Counted from the stretch's first letter, positions 8,166-15,919 are shown. The stretch is 64,000 nt of DNA from CAMYLY01 sp036397755 (GCA_036397755.1 DASWII010000044.1:19691-83690), one strand, 5' to 3'. Notes: generated by a model from the letters alone, not told the origin. Numbers and translations: made by a program.

Positions 8166-8474
8166 TTAGTTGACCACGCCGTGGAGCCGGAGGACGCGAC
8201 GCCCCAGCGGCGTAATGCGGTCCTTGGTCCACGGCGGGCTCCACACGACGTTGACGTGCACAGCGCGCACGTCCTCGACCAGCGTCACGGCCTGGCGCAT
8301 GTCGTCCAGGATCATGTCGATCGCGGGACAGCCGATGGATGTGAACGTCATGTCGATCGTGACGTCGGCCCCGGCGACGTGGACATCGTAGACCATCCCC
8401 AGATCCACGATGCTCAAGGGGTACTCGGGGTCGGTCACCGTCGCGAGCGCGGCCCACACCCGTTCGGCGGTCAC
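8166..8474 (-). CDS. paaD: PaaD N-terminal (MIP18/DUF59) domain protein
   Basis: A 102-residue MIP18-family protein with the hallmark VTDPEYPLSIVDLGMVYDV at the N-terminus, the TSIGCPAIDMI cysteine loop and VVWSPPWTKDRITPLG at the C-terminus. Typical PaaD proteins are about 160 residues because a zinc-ribbon domain follows this point; here the frame stops at LHGVVN and the zinc ribbon is encoded separately at 6917-7102. PaaD helps install the iron centres of the epoxidase. The GTG at 8474 overlaps the paaA stop (GTGA); another GTG is one codon upstream. Confidence 0.88.
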   Translation of the reverse strand: MTAERVWAALATVTDPEYPLSIVDLGMVYDVHVAGADVTIDMTFTSIGCPAIDMILDDMRQAVTLVEDVRAVHVNVVWSPPWTKDRITPLGRRVLRLHGVVN

Positions 8475-9424
8475 CACGTTCGTCCCCCGAACAGGCCGTC
8501 CTTCCGTCCCTGAAGCATCTCGATGTACCGCTCGTTCATGGGACCTCGGGCCTTCCAGCGGTCGAACACCTGGTCCCAGGTGAGCGGTTGGTCGAACAGC
8601 CAGCGCTTGGCCTCCGGGTCGTACTGGCAGGGGAAGGGGTAGTCGAGCACATACGCCTGCGTGGCGGCGTCGAGGTGTGCCGGAACCGCGATGCCGATGC
8701 CTTCGCACAGCGGTACGGTCGCGGACATCCAGGTCTGCCGCAGCTCGTCGTTGGTTTTGCCCTTGAGGCGATAGACCAGCTGTCCCGAGTGGCGTTTGAG
8801 ATCGTCGGGCAGGCCGAACCACTCGATGGTCATGGGGAACATCCAGTCCACCGCGCGCTGCAAGGCCTCCCGCGCTTCTCCGCCGGCTTTGGCGAGCCGC
8901 TTCATCCAGGATTCCCCGTGCCGCAGGTGCAGCACCTCCTCGCGATCCACCTTGACCAGCGCCCGCTTGAGCGGGCCGAAGCTGGTGTGCTGGTGGACGT
9001 CCGACAGGAGCGTGATCCCGGCGCGATCGAAGAAGCCGTTGGCCACCACCATCTCGGCCCAATTCTCCAGCGGCTGATCGAATCCGTACGGGTGCTTGAA
9101 CTCGTTTGGCTGCCGGCCGTACACCAGCCACTGCCGATCGACGCCGAGGTCCTCCAGGATCCGATAGGCGATGTTCGCGTGGCCCAACTCGTCGTGGACG
9201 ATGGCCGTGACCGCGATGCGGCTGTTGATGGTCGGCGCGTCGCGCGTCGCGAGGTAGTACGCCGGCGCGCTCAGCAGTTCGGTGTCGCCCTGCACGGTCA
9301 GCTGCGTGATGAGGGCGTTCTTGTACTTCGGCGTCATGTCCTCTTCGCACTCGACCATGAAGCCGTTGTTGATACGGTCGATCAGGTCCTGTTCGGCTGC
9401 GTTCGGAGAGGCTTGAGCGGTCAC
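8471..9424 (-). CDS. paaA: Phenylacetyl-CoA epoxidase catalytic subunit PaaA
   Basis: A 317-residue di-iron oxygenase subunit, close to the usual 309-330 residues. Iron-ligand helices can be seen in VHDELGHANIAYRIL and KVDREEVLHLRHGESWMKR, with KHPYGFDQPLENWAEMVVANG between them. It epoxidises the aromatic ring of phenylacetyl-CoA, the committed step of the pathway. I chose the GTG at 9424 because the longer frame upstream adds an Arg/Ala-rich non-homologous stretch. It is the first epoxidase gene in the operon; the truncated TetR-like gene lies 44 bp upstream on the same strand. Confidence 0.92.
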   Translation of the reverse strand: MTAQASPNAAEQDLIDRINNGFMVECEEDMTPKYKNALITQLTVQGDTELLSAPAYYLATRDAPTINSRIAVTAIVHDELGHANIAYRILEDLGVDRQWLVYGRQPNEFKHPYGFDQPLENWAEMVVANGFFDRAGITLLSDVHQHTSFGPLKRALVKVDREEVLHLRHGESWMKRLAKAGGEAREALQRAVDWMFPMTIEWFGLPDDLKRHSGQLVYRLKGKTNDELRQTWMSATVPLCEGIGIAVPAHLDAATQAYVLDYPFPCQYDPEAKRWLFDQPLTWDQVFDRWKARGPMNERYIEMLQGRKDGLFGGRTW

Positions 9425-9468
9425 GTCGATTCGCTGCTCCGTCGAGAGTGGTGGGCGGACTGCCGCGC

Positions 9469-9702
9469 TCAGTGCGTGCCGGCTGTTGTGTGCGGCGCCA
9501 CGCCGCGGAGGTAAATGTGACTGAATTGCGCGGCCAGCGCCGCCGGCGACACGGCTCCGTCCGGATCGTACCAATTATAGATCCAATTCAGCATGCCGAA
9601 GAGCGCGTACGCCGCCGTGGAATGAAAGCCCTTCGCGGCGGAGACGCGGGCGGCCGCGGCGACCTGGTGGTCCGGTCGCTCGTCGTGTGGGAATTGGGCC
9701 AT
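9469..9702 (-). pseudogene. TetR-family regulator with large internal deletion
   Basis: A 77-codon frame whose C-terminal half, ALFGMLNWIYNWYDP... with ALAAQFSHIYLRG, is the end of a TetR-type ligand-binding domain of the PaaR/FadR-like kind. Its first third, VAAAARVSAAKGFHSTA, looks like the opening helix of a TetR DNA-binding domain (AAxxxFAxKGFxxTS). The recognition helix and most of the core, about 110 residues, are absent. A normal TetR regulator of paa genes is about 200 residues. The simplest reading is an in-frame internal deletion of a former repressor located directly upstream of paaA; an alternative is that only the C-terminal part is real and the N-terminal match is chance. Confidence 0.55.
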
Positions 9703-9805
9703 TCGAACGTTGGTTCGGGAAGCTAGCCGGGTGGTTTGGCGGACGATAGGGCGGGCGGGCGCGTTAACTTCTGAGACCGTGAACCGTCGAGATTCTGTGA
9801 GAGGG

Positions 9806-10354
9806 ATGGCGCCGGCAGGGCCGGAAGGGCGTACCGACGCCGAGCTGATCGCGGCCTGGCGCGTGGGCGACGAGGGGGCGGCGGCCGACCTCGTGCGCCG
9901 CCATACGGCGGCCGTGGCCAGGTTTCTGGCGGCCGCGGGTGCCGGCGATGACTTGGATGACCTGGTGCAGGAGACCTTTTTCCGTGCGTTTCGGCGCATC
10001 AAGTCGTTTCGGGGGGACGCGACTTTCCGGACGTGGGTCATGGCGATCGGGTCCAACGCGCTCAAGGACGTGCAGCGCACGCGGAAGCGCCGGGTGGTGG
10101 TCTCGATCGACGATCATGAGATCCCGGACGATGCGGCGGACCCGCACGGGGAGGCGGTCGGGAGGGAGCTGGAACGACGGATGAGGGCGGCCGTGGAGAC
10201 GCTGACGAGGTTGCAGCGCGATGTGTTTCTGATGCGGGCGCAGCAGGGGGCGAGCTATGAAGAGATCGCGGCCGTCCTGGGAACGACTCCCGGGGCCGCG
10301 CGCGTGCACTACCACCATGCGGTGAAGCGGTTGAAGGAGGTGTTGGACCCGTGA
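9806..10354 (+). CDS. ECF-type RNA polymerase sigma factor
   Basis: A 182-residue sigma-70 family factor of the ECF type. Region 2 is seen in DDLDDLVQETFFRAFRRIKSF and FRTWVMAIGSNALKDVQR; region 4 helix-turn-helix in GASYEEIAAVLGTTPGAARVHYHHAVKRLKE. It redirects RNA polymerase to a small regulon. The ATG at 9806 opens just before the first conserved helix; GTG codons at 9797 and 9779 are alternatives. The stop overlaps the next gene (TGATG), so it is coupled to the probable anti-sigma partner and then to a Spy-like periplasmic protein, the usual layout of an envelope-stress module. Confidence 0.85.
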   Translation: MAPAGPEGRTDAELIAAWRVGDEGAAADLVRRHTAAVARFLAAAGAGDDLDDLVQETFFRAFRRIKSFRGDATFRTWVMAIGSNALKDVQRTRKRRVVVSIDDHEIPDDAADPHGEAVGRELERRMRAAVETLTRLQRDVFLMRAQQGASYEEIAAVLGTTPGAARVHYHHAVKRLKEVLDP

Positions 10355-10761
10355 TGCCTGATGCGGATGAGCGGCTCGAGATGCTGGCGCGGCGGCTAGG
10401 GGAAGATCGCGCCCGCGATGTCGATGCCGAACGGGTGGCGCGGCAGGTGGTGGCGCGGTTGCGACGCGAGGGGCGCACAGCGGCCCTGGCCTGGCTGCGA
10501 CCAGCGCGCGTGATGCAGGTGGCGGCGGCGGTGATCATCCTCGTGGGCGCCGCCATGCTGATCCCACGCGCGGGCCGGGAGCCGCTGACGCCGGTGGCGT
10601 CACTCGTGCCGGTCACACTCGAAACGCTCGGGGATGCGGAACTGTCGGAGGTGTTGGATTCGCTTGCGTTCGAGGTGCCGGTGTCCGAGCTTGTGCCGAT
10701 CGGTCTCTTCAGCCTGAGCGAACAGGAATTGAGCGAGCTGTTGAGCGACATGGAGGGATGA
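10354..10761 (+). CDS. Probable membrane anti-sigma factor
   Basis: A 135-residue protein with a cytoplasmic N-terminal helix (about residues 1-48), one transmembrane segment (MQVAAAVIILVGAAMLIP, about residues 55-72) and an acidic extracytoplasmic tail with repeated LSE motifs (ELSEVLDSL, SLSEQELSELL). The position directly after an ECF sigma gene, with TGATG overlap, is the main argument for an anti-sigma role. No zinc-binding HxxxCxxC motif is seen, so it is not a ZAS-type anti-sigma. The acidic tail could contact the periplasmic Spy-like product of the next gene. The function is inferred from context. Confidence 0.6.
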   Translation: MPDADERLEMLARRLGEDRARDVDAERVARQVVARLRREGRTAALAWLRPARVMQVAAAVIILVGAAMLIPRAGREPLTPVASLVPVTLETLGDAELSEVLDSLAFEVPVSELVPIGLFSLSEQELSELLSDMEG

Positions 10762-11255
10762 TGCGTCGATTCCCAATTCTCGCCTTGGCGGTGCTGGTCC
10801 TAGCTCCGGTTTCCGCCGGTGCCCAGGGGCCCGGCATGCGGCGCCAGGCAGTGCAGCAGCAGCAGTTGCGCGAGCAGGTCATGCAGCGGTTCATGCAGAA
10901 CCTGCGCACCATGGCGGGGCTCACGGACGAGGACATGGGCCAGGTGCGGGAGGTCATTCAGCGGTCCATGGAAGCCCGGGCGCAGGTCACGCAGCGCGAG
11001 ATGATGCTGTGGACCGCGCTCGAGGGTCAAATGCGCCCGGGGGTGGCCGCGCGGCCGGACAGCGTGGAGACCTTGCTTGGGGCGCTCGGTGCCATTCAGG
11101 TCGAGCGGGCGGAGCTGGCGCAGCAGGACCAGGCGGCGTTGGCCGAGTTTCTGACCCCGGTGCAGCGCGCGCAGGTCACCATTGCGCTACGGCGTTTGCA
11201 ATTTCAGATCGAGCGCATCCGCGAGAATCGGGGGCCGCCAGGCGGGATGCCGTAA
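10758..11255 (+). CDS. Periplasmic Spy/CpxP-like protein
   Basis: A 165-residue secreted protein. The N-terminus is a clear signal peptide (RRFPILALAVLVLAPVSAGAQ, cleavage after about residue 22). The mature part is all-helical, rich in Gln, Arg and Met, with GLTDEDMGQVREVIQ and LTPVQRAQVTIALRRLQFQ segments that resemble the LTxxQ motifs of the Spy/CpxP chaperone or metal-sensor family. The gene overlaps the anti-sigma-like gene by 4 bp; start codons ATG ATG at 10758 and 10761 are both possible. It likely senses or buffers misfolded protein or metal in the periplasm and signals through the sigma/anti-sigma pair. Confidence 0.72.
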   Translation: MMRRFPILALAVLVLAPVSAGAQGPGMRRQAVQQQQLREQVMQRFMQNLRTMAGLTDEDMGQVREVIQRSMEARAQVTQREMMLWTALEGQMRPGVAARPDSVETLLGALGAIQVERAELAQQDQAALAEFLTPVQRAQVTIALRRLQFQIERIRENRGPPGGMP

Positions 11256-11391
11256 AGAGCTTCGGCATACGGCCGCGCGGTGAGCAATCACTGGTGCGGC
11301 CGTTTTCTGTGGTCCCGCGTGTCAATGTCGAACCGTCCGTGGCCGGGCCGGCGTCGGTGAGCGGAGCACCGTGCTTACCCTCGAGCTGGAG

Positions 11392-11904
11392 CTACAGACA
11401 GGTAGACGGGCGGGCATGAGGACTGCATGTCGTGGAGCCGCTGTCAGCCAGGCCGCCTGCCCGGGCGCAACGGCGCGGAGACGCTGAAGATGCCGTCGGC
11501 GAAAGGGCAATGATCTCTTCCGCACCCTGCGACTCCGTGATGCTGAAGGTGTTTGAGAACCGGTAGCTCGTGCTGAACTGGTTCTTGAATCTGATGGCGA
11601 ATCGATACTCACCGCCGGGTGCAAACAGACCCGAGGACACCTGAAAAGGCCATTGCTGAGTTTGGCCGGAAAGCGGGCAAACCTCCGCAAGTATGTCCAC
11701 GTCGAACCAACGCCCTGCGACCCTGCGCTGCATCAACAGGCCGCATCCCAACGCCACGCTCCATTCGTGGTCGACCCTGAAGTAGAGAATGCCCTGCTGT
11801 CCCATCTCGTACGAAGAGCGATCGGTGCGCAGCTCAGCCAGAATCGAGATGACCTCCAGCGGCTCGGCGCACGCGATCAGCCCGAGAAATGTCAGGACGA
11901 GCAT
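11392..11904 (-). CDS. Hypothetical lipoprotein
   Basis: A 170-residue protein opening with a hydrophobic stretch and lipobox-like cysteine (LTFLGLIAC), so it is probably a lipid-anchored envelope protein. The body has Ig-like or beta-sandwich character (YFRVDHEWSVALGC, FAPGGEYRFAIRFKNQ). Two starts are plausible: ATG 11904 gives a short, uncharged n-region; ATG 11982 adds 26 residues with several Arg/Lys. The last 35 codons are Ser/Ala/Arg-rich and look unlike the rest, so the original stop may have been lost. No family was recognised. Confidence 0.4.
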   Translation of the reverse strand: MLVLTFLGLIACAEPLEVISILAELRTDRSSYEMGQQGILYFRVDHEWSVALGCGLLMQRRVAGRWFDVDILAEVCPLSGQTQQWPFQVSSGLFAPGGEYRFAIRFKNQFSTSYRFSNTFSITESQGAEEIIALSPTASSASPRRCARAGGLADSGSTTCSPHARPSTCL

Positions 11905-12319
11905 GTGTTTGGCGCGGCTCGACCTGTCCCGTCTCAGCCCATGCGAGGTGCCAACAGCGACGCAATGATTGCCAATACGCATCTCGACGCCTCTACGAGA
12001 TCTCAACAGCAGGAGACGCTGAGGCCGGGAGAGTGTGGGCGCGCTGGATCCGACCGGGACCGCCGCCGAACGCATGCGCCGTGGGGATGAGCTCACCAAA
12101 CACGAGCAGGACCACGGCAATGCCGAGCGGGTCCATAGCACTCTGCGAGTGTCTAGCAATGACGCCAATGTGTCCGCGCAAGCATGAAGGTCAGGCCAAT
12201 CCAGCGTGAAGACTGTTGCATCCCCGTGCCCATCTCGCCCCACGCGGCTTCTGCACCGGACGCGGCCGGGCGCCCGGCTAGTGGTATATCGGCGTTTCCT
12301 GGCTAGTTTTGTACCCCCA
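11905..12319. other. Intergenic stretch before tRNA-Leu
   Basis: No confident gene. A short minus-strand frame at about 12136-11993 would encode a 47-residue peptide with a hydrophobic N-terminus (MDPLGIAVVLLVFGEL); it could be a small membrane protein but nothing supports translation. The stretch before the tRNA is somewhat AT-richer (around 12280-12315) and probably holds its promoter. Confidence 0.3.
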
Positions 12320-12403
12320 GCCCGAGTGGTGGAACTGGTAGACGCGCGGGACTCAAAATCCCGTGGCCGCAAGGCCGTGAGAGTTCGACTCTCTCCTCGG
12401 GCA
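12320..12403 (+). tRNA. tRNA-Leu (anticodon CAA)
   Basis: An 84-nt class II tRNA. Acceptor arms GCCCGAG / CTCGGGC pair over seven positions with discriminator A. The D-arm has the Leu-type GGTGGAACTGGTAGACGC. The anticodon stem GGGA/TCCC closes the loop CTCAAAA, giving CAA at positions 34-36. The long variable arm GGCCGCAAGGCC is a perfect hairpin and the T-arm is GAGAG-TTCGACT-CTCTC. CCA is not encoded. It reads UUG leucine codons. Confidence 0.95.
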
Positions 12404-12644
12404 TTGTCACGGCCGATCCGGCCGTGAGGTTGAACACGGCCGCGGCATGCTGCCGCGTCCGTGTTCCGCTCGCTCCCGGTCGGCGGCGTCGACTCCCACC
12501 TCGGGCCTTGGTTGCGGAAGATATGAAGAGCCGAGGGTCACATTCCCCTCGGCTCTTCTGGCGTAAACGCAAACGCCCAATTGAGGCTTGCCAAGTACCT
12601 GCAAGATAGGGAATCCCAATTTCGACGCAAGCTGCCAGCGGCGG
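12404..12644 (+). other. Hairpin-rich spacer after tRNA-Leu; contains one copy of a 21-nt direct repeat
   Basis: No gene. Three strong hairpins follow each other: CACGGCC/GGCCGTG at 12407-12425, a longer one around ACACGGCCGCGGCA at about 12433-12467, and AAGAGCCGAGGG/CCCTCGGCTCTT at 12526-12557. The last is a 12-bp stem without a T-tract and may serve as a terminator or processing site. The 21-nt sequence at 12486-12506 (GCGTCGACTCCCACCTCGGGC) recurs exactly at 12898-12918 and resembles the 3' end of the upstream tRNA-Leu. At 12582-12599 there is an inverted copy (17 of 18 matches) of the anticodon arm of the tRNA at 12645-12728. Confidence 0.6.
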
Positions 12645-12728
12645 TGCCGACGGTGGGACTCGAACCCACACGGGCTTTCGCCCAGGGACTTGGCAAGCCT
12701 CTGCGTCTACCATTTCCGCCACGCCGGC
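12645..12728 (-). tRNA. Class II (Leu-like) tRNA with anticodon GCC
   Basis: An 84-nt tRNA with acceptor GCCGGCG / CGTCGGC (one G-T pair), discriminator A, a Leu-type D-arm (TGGCGGAAATGGTAGACGC), a long variable arm formed by GGGC-GAAA-GCCC and T-arm GTGGG-TTCGAGT-CCCAC. The body is that of a leucine tRNA. The anticodon arm is GAGGC-TTGCCAA-GTCCC, which places GCC (glycine) at positions 34-36 and leaves one A-C mismatch in the stem. Two extra base pairs would extend the acceptor to nine (GT...AC). The gene is real by fold; its charging identity is uncertain. Confidence 0.8.
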
Positions 12729-13103
12729 ACCCGAAGTCGGTAGCGAACCAATAGCAGGCCGATCACCCTAGGGACGCGAGACAGGCAACCTCACCGAGCC
12801 GCGACTTCAGTGTACCGATCCGCGTCCCGACCCCGGTAACCGATCTGTTGCACAGGCAGACCAGATTCCCGCGCGACGGTCGTCGCTTGCTCACGTTGCG
12901 TCGACTCCCACCTCGGGCTTCGATTTGGCGGGAACCACGGCTAAAGCCGCGGCTCGGCATCTGCCGCTAAAGCGGCGGTTTGCCGTTCGACCGTCGGTTT
13001 ACCGAAAGCGCCGAGCCGCGAGTTTACTCGTGGCGACGATCAAAAGCCCAGCCGTCGATCGCAGCCGCTGCGGCTGCCGGGGGTCACCGTCCGGCGATTG
13101 TGC
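12729..13103. repeat. Non-coding spacer with short palindromes
   Basis: No gene was found. The interval 12898-12918 carries the second exact copy of the 21-nt repeat noted at 12486-12506. From about 12935 to 13040 several short palindromes with A/T-rich centres follow one another: CGGCTAAAGCCG, GCCGCTAAAGCGGC and CGAGTTTACTCG. The same style of hairpin (stem, 4-base centre such as TAAA, TGAA, TTCA or TTTA, stem) builds the large array at 39187-40060, so this looks like a small outpost of the same dispersed family. Confidence 0.55.
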
Positions 13104-13499
13104 TCACCGCGTCGTGACCCGGATCAGCAACCCCACCAGGCCGAGCCCGCCGATCACGAAGAAAATCCAGAACACGGCTCGCTCGATCGGATCGCGGAGG
13201 TGTGCGGGGAGCCGTTTCTCGACGAGCTGCACGGCCAAGGCGCCCGAGAGCCCCAGGATGCCGCCACCCAGCGCCCACACCCAGCCCGCGAGCAGCAGGC
13301 GCCAAGCTGGTGCGCCGAGGATGACGATCAGGACGACAATCGGAACCAGAACCGAGATGATGAGGAATACCGGAGGCAGGGAGAGGAGCCGATCGAAGCG
13401 GCTGGTCCCCTCGCGCGAGCGTGCGAGATGGCGGTCGATGAGCCAATAGTAGGCGACGAAGAAGATCACCGCCGCCGCGACCTTCGCCACGATGCCCAT
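13104..13499 (-). CDS. Hypothetical integral membrane protein (4 TM)
   Basis: A 131-residue protein with four predicted membrane helices: residues about 5-22 (AAAVIFFVAYYWLI), 42-62 (PPVFLIISVLVPIVVLIVI), 66-92 (WRLLLAGWVWALGGGILGL) and 108-127 (AVFWIFFVIGGLGLVGLL). A short cytoplasmic loop after helix 1 is Arg-rich. No family was recognised. It is followed in the same direction by nothing coupled; the gene upstream on this strand is the single-TM protein at 13538-13834, 38 bp away. Confidence 0.65.
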   Translation of the reverse strand: MGIVAKVAAAVIFFVAYYWLIDRHLARSREGTSRFDRLLSLPPVFLIISVLVPIVVLIVILGAPAWRLLLAGWVWALGGGILGLSGALAVQLVEKRLPAHLRDPIERAVFWIFFVIGGLGLVGLLIRVTTR

Positions 13500-13537
13500 G
13501 GGCTATGCCACTCCCGGCGTCCGCCCCACGATCCGCC

Positions 13538-13834
13538 CTATCCCGTGCACTGCACCTGCCTGGGCACGGTGTTGGAGCAGGCGATATCCTGATCCATCCC
13601 GAAGGCCATGGGCGCGCAGGCGGCGCGTTGCGCGGCGCTCATTGCGTCCTCCCGTGTGGCGCCAGACCCGGTGCGGCACTGCCGCTGTCCGCGAAACTCG
13701 ACGCACAACTCGCACTCGACTTGCACGGTCCGCAGACTGGAAACCACGAGCGTGCCACCGAGCGCCGCGATGGCCACGATGAGCGCCAACGCCCGCCAGG
13801 GCCGCCGAGCGGGGTCCTGCCGCGCCTTGTTCAT
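13538..13834 (-). CDS. Hypothetical membrane-anchored Cys-rich small protein
   Basis: A 98-residue protein with a basic N-terminus, one membrane helix (WRALALIVAIAALGGTLVV, residues about 13-31) and an extracytoplasmic domain with six Cys (VECELCVEF, QCRTG, ACAP, ACSN, VQCTG), which may form disulfides. The middle has GSGATREDAMSAAQRAAC, resembling small periplasmic domains whose helix packs on a hairpin. No family name can be given. It probably forms a pair with the downstream four-TM protein. Confidence 0.6.
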   Translation of the reverse strand: MNKARQDPARRPWRALALIVAIAALGGTLVVSSLRTVQVECELCVEFRGQRQCRTGSGATREDAMSAAQRAACAPMAFGMDQDIACSNTVPRQVQCTG

Positions 13835-14024
13835 GCAGTCTCCTACTCCCCGTCGCGGGACAGGTATAAGTTACGCAAACGATGACACGTCACAGGGATG
13901 CTGTGATCCGCCTCACGGCGCCTCGCTCGCCACCGGTGAAACTTCCTGCTCGCATCCGGCGCAGTAATGGCCCGGCTCCGTCCACGGACGCCCCTCTGCG
14001 GGCCCAGGACCGCGTGTCGTCCCC

Positions 14025-14552
14025 ATGAGCACTGACAGCAAGCTCGATCCCCAGCGACCGACGTCGTCCCCGGCGGCACAAGATATCACGCGCGCCGAAC
14101 ACCGGTTGGTGTATACGCCGAAAGACTGGGACGCGGAAGCGTATCGCAACTATGGCGAAGGGCGCAACCCGGCCCCGTGCCCCGTGTGCCGGCGCACAGG
14201 ATTCTACGGTCCGCGCGTTGTCGCCCCGGACTACCGCTATCGCCAGTGCCGCTTCTGCGGTTTCACGCAGGAGGCTGGCGGAGCACCCACGGAGTTCCGG
14301 CCCATCGTCCACGACTGCAAGGACTGGCCCGTGGTGGCCAAGGCGCCGTACACGTGGTGGGTCTCGCTGAACGAAACGACGTTCCATTGCCCGTTCTGCC
14401 AGGCGCACGCCGAGATCGAGCAGGTCGCCGTCGCTCCCCCCGTGCGGGATTCCGCCCACCCGTGGTGGAAAGTTCCGCAACACCGCACGCGGTTCTACTA
14501 CGCACGCTTCTGGGATAACTGGGACTACACCAAAGGTCGTGCGTTCCTGTAG
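14025..14552 (+). CDS. Hypothetical zinc-ribbon protein
   Basis: A 175-residue soluble protein with three Cys pairs: PCPVCRRTGFYG, QCRFCGFTQ and HCPFCQAH. The first two are spaced like one zinc ribbon; the third may bind a second metal with His residues nearby. Trp- and Tyr-rich segments (APYTWWVSL, FYYARFWDNWDY) occupy the C-terminal half. The start ATG at 14025 is preceded by no obvious Shine-Dalgarno sequence. The other strand also has a long frame here, but the Cys-pair pattern and C-terminal aromatic blocks favour this one. No known family was recognised. Confidence 0.6.
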   Translation: MSTDSKLDPQRPTSSPAAQDITRAEHRLVYTPKDWDAEAYRNYGEGRNPAPCPVCRRTGFYGPRVVAPDYRYRQCRFCGFTQEAGGAPTEFRPIVHDCKDWPVVAKAPYTWWVSLNETTFHCPFCQAHAEIEQVAVAPPVRDSAHPWWKVPQHRTRFYYARFWDNWDYTKGRAFL

Positions 14553-14695
14553 TCCCCCGCCGGCCCCCCACGAACCCTCCGGTCACTTCGCCGGTTGCTC
14601 CGCAATTCGACGCGGACTAACCTTAGGCGGCCGTGCGTGTTGCGCGACGAAAGATGGGCGCAACAGATCGTGTGCAATCCGGATGAGAGGTGTGT

Positions 14696-15919
14696 ATGGG
14701 TGGGCAGCGGATCGAGTGGGAGAACGGGAAATTCGTGGTGCCGGACGATCCGATCGTTCCGTTCATCGAGGGCGACGGGATCGGTCCCGACATCTGGCGC
14801 GCCGCCGGCCGGGTGTTCGATGCGGCGGTCGAGACGGTGTCGGGTGGGCAGCGGCGCGTACATTGGCTCGAGGTGCTGGCGGGTGAGAAAGCCCACAGCG
14901 ATTCGGGAGAATGGCTCCCGGAGGCGACGCTGGACGTCATCCGCAAGCATCGCATCGCCATCAAGTGCCCCCTGACGACTCCCGTGGGAGGCGGGATTCG
15001 CTCGCTCAACGTGGCGCTCCGCCAGATCCTGGACCTCTACGCTTGCGTGCGACCGGTGCGGTACTTCGCGGGCGTGCCTTCGCCGATGCGAGACCCGAGC
15101 AAGCTCAATGTGGTGATCTTCCGCGAGAACATCGAGGATGTCTACGCGGGCATCGAATTCGAGGCGGGATCGGCCGGCGCCGAGCGTTTGCGCGAGCTGC
15201 TGGTGAACGAACTCGGCGCCAACGTACGAGAGGGGAGCGCGCTGGGGATCAAGCCGATGAGCGCGTTCAACACCAAGCGGTTGGTGGCCAAGGCCATTCG
15301 ATATGCGGCACGGCGGTCCCGTGCATCCGTGACGCTCGTGCACAAAGGGAACATCATGAAGTTCACGGAAGGTGCGTTCCGGGACTGGGGCTACGAGGTG
15401 GCCGCGGAGGAGTTCGCCGAAACGACGATCACCGAGCGGGCGCTCGGCGGCGGAGACCGGGGCGGCAGGATCGTCATCAAGGATCGCATCGCGGATGCCA
15501 TGTTCCAACAGGTGCTGCTCCGGCCGGCGGAATACGACGTGATAGCCACCCCGAACCTGAATGGCGACTACCTGTCCGATGCCTGCGCGGCACAGGTGGG
15601 TGGCCTCGGCATGGCGCCGGGCGCCAACATCGGTGACGGCTACGCGGTGTTCGAGGCGACCCACGGCACGGCGCCCAAGTACGCGGGTCAAGACAAAGTG
15701 AACCCGGGCAGCGTGATTCTCTCGGGCGCCATGATGTTCGAGGAGATGGGATGGGACGACGCGGCGGAGGCGATCGTGTATGGCCTCGAAGCGGCGATCG
15801 GCGGCAAGACGGTGACGTATGACTTGGCTCGACAAATGGAAGGCGCCACCGAGGTCTCCACCTCGGGGTTCGCGGATGCGGTGATCGGTCACATTCGTTC
15901 CAGGGAGACAAGCGCATGA
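14696..15919 (+). CDS. icd: Isocitrate dehydrogenase (NADP-type)
   Basis: A 407-residue decarboxylating isocitrate dehydrogenase of the TCA cycle. Visible features are PFIEGDGIGPDIW at the N-terminus, LTTPVGGGIRSLNVALRQ with the phosphorylatable/substrate Ser region, FRENIEDVYAGIEF, VHKGNIMKFTEGAF and NGDYLSDACAAQVGGLG. The ATG at 14696 has GAGAGG five bases upstream. Its stop overlaps the next gene (ATGA), coupling it to an aminopeptidase. It begins the long plus-strand run of housekeeping genes. Confidence 0.95.
   Translation: MGGQRIEWENGKFVVPDDPIVPFIEGDGIGPDIWRAAGRVFDAAVETVSGGQRRVHWLEVLAGEKAHSDSGEWLPEATLDVIRKHRIAIKCPLTTPVGGGIRSLNVALRQILDLYACVRPVRYFAGVPSPMRDPSKLNVVIFRENIEDVYAGIEFEAGSAGAERLRELLVNELGANVREGSALGIKPMSAFNTKRLVAKAIRYAARRSRASVTLVHKGNIMKFTEGAFRDWGYEVAAEEFAETTITERALGGGDRGGRIVIKDRIADAMFQQVLLRPAEYDVIATPNLNGDYLSDACAAQVGGLGMAPGANIGDGYAVFEATHGTAPKYAGQDKVNPGSVILSGAMMFEEMGWDDAAEAIVYGLEAAIGGKTVTYDLARQMEGATEVSTSGFADAVIGHIRSRETSA

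Noticed and set aside
14690..14695. GTG start two codons upstream for icd
   Set aside because: It overlaps the Shine-Dalgarno GAGAGG; the ATG at 14696 has better spacing.
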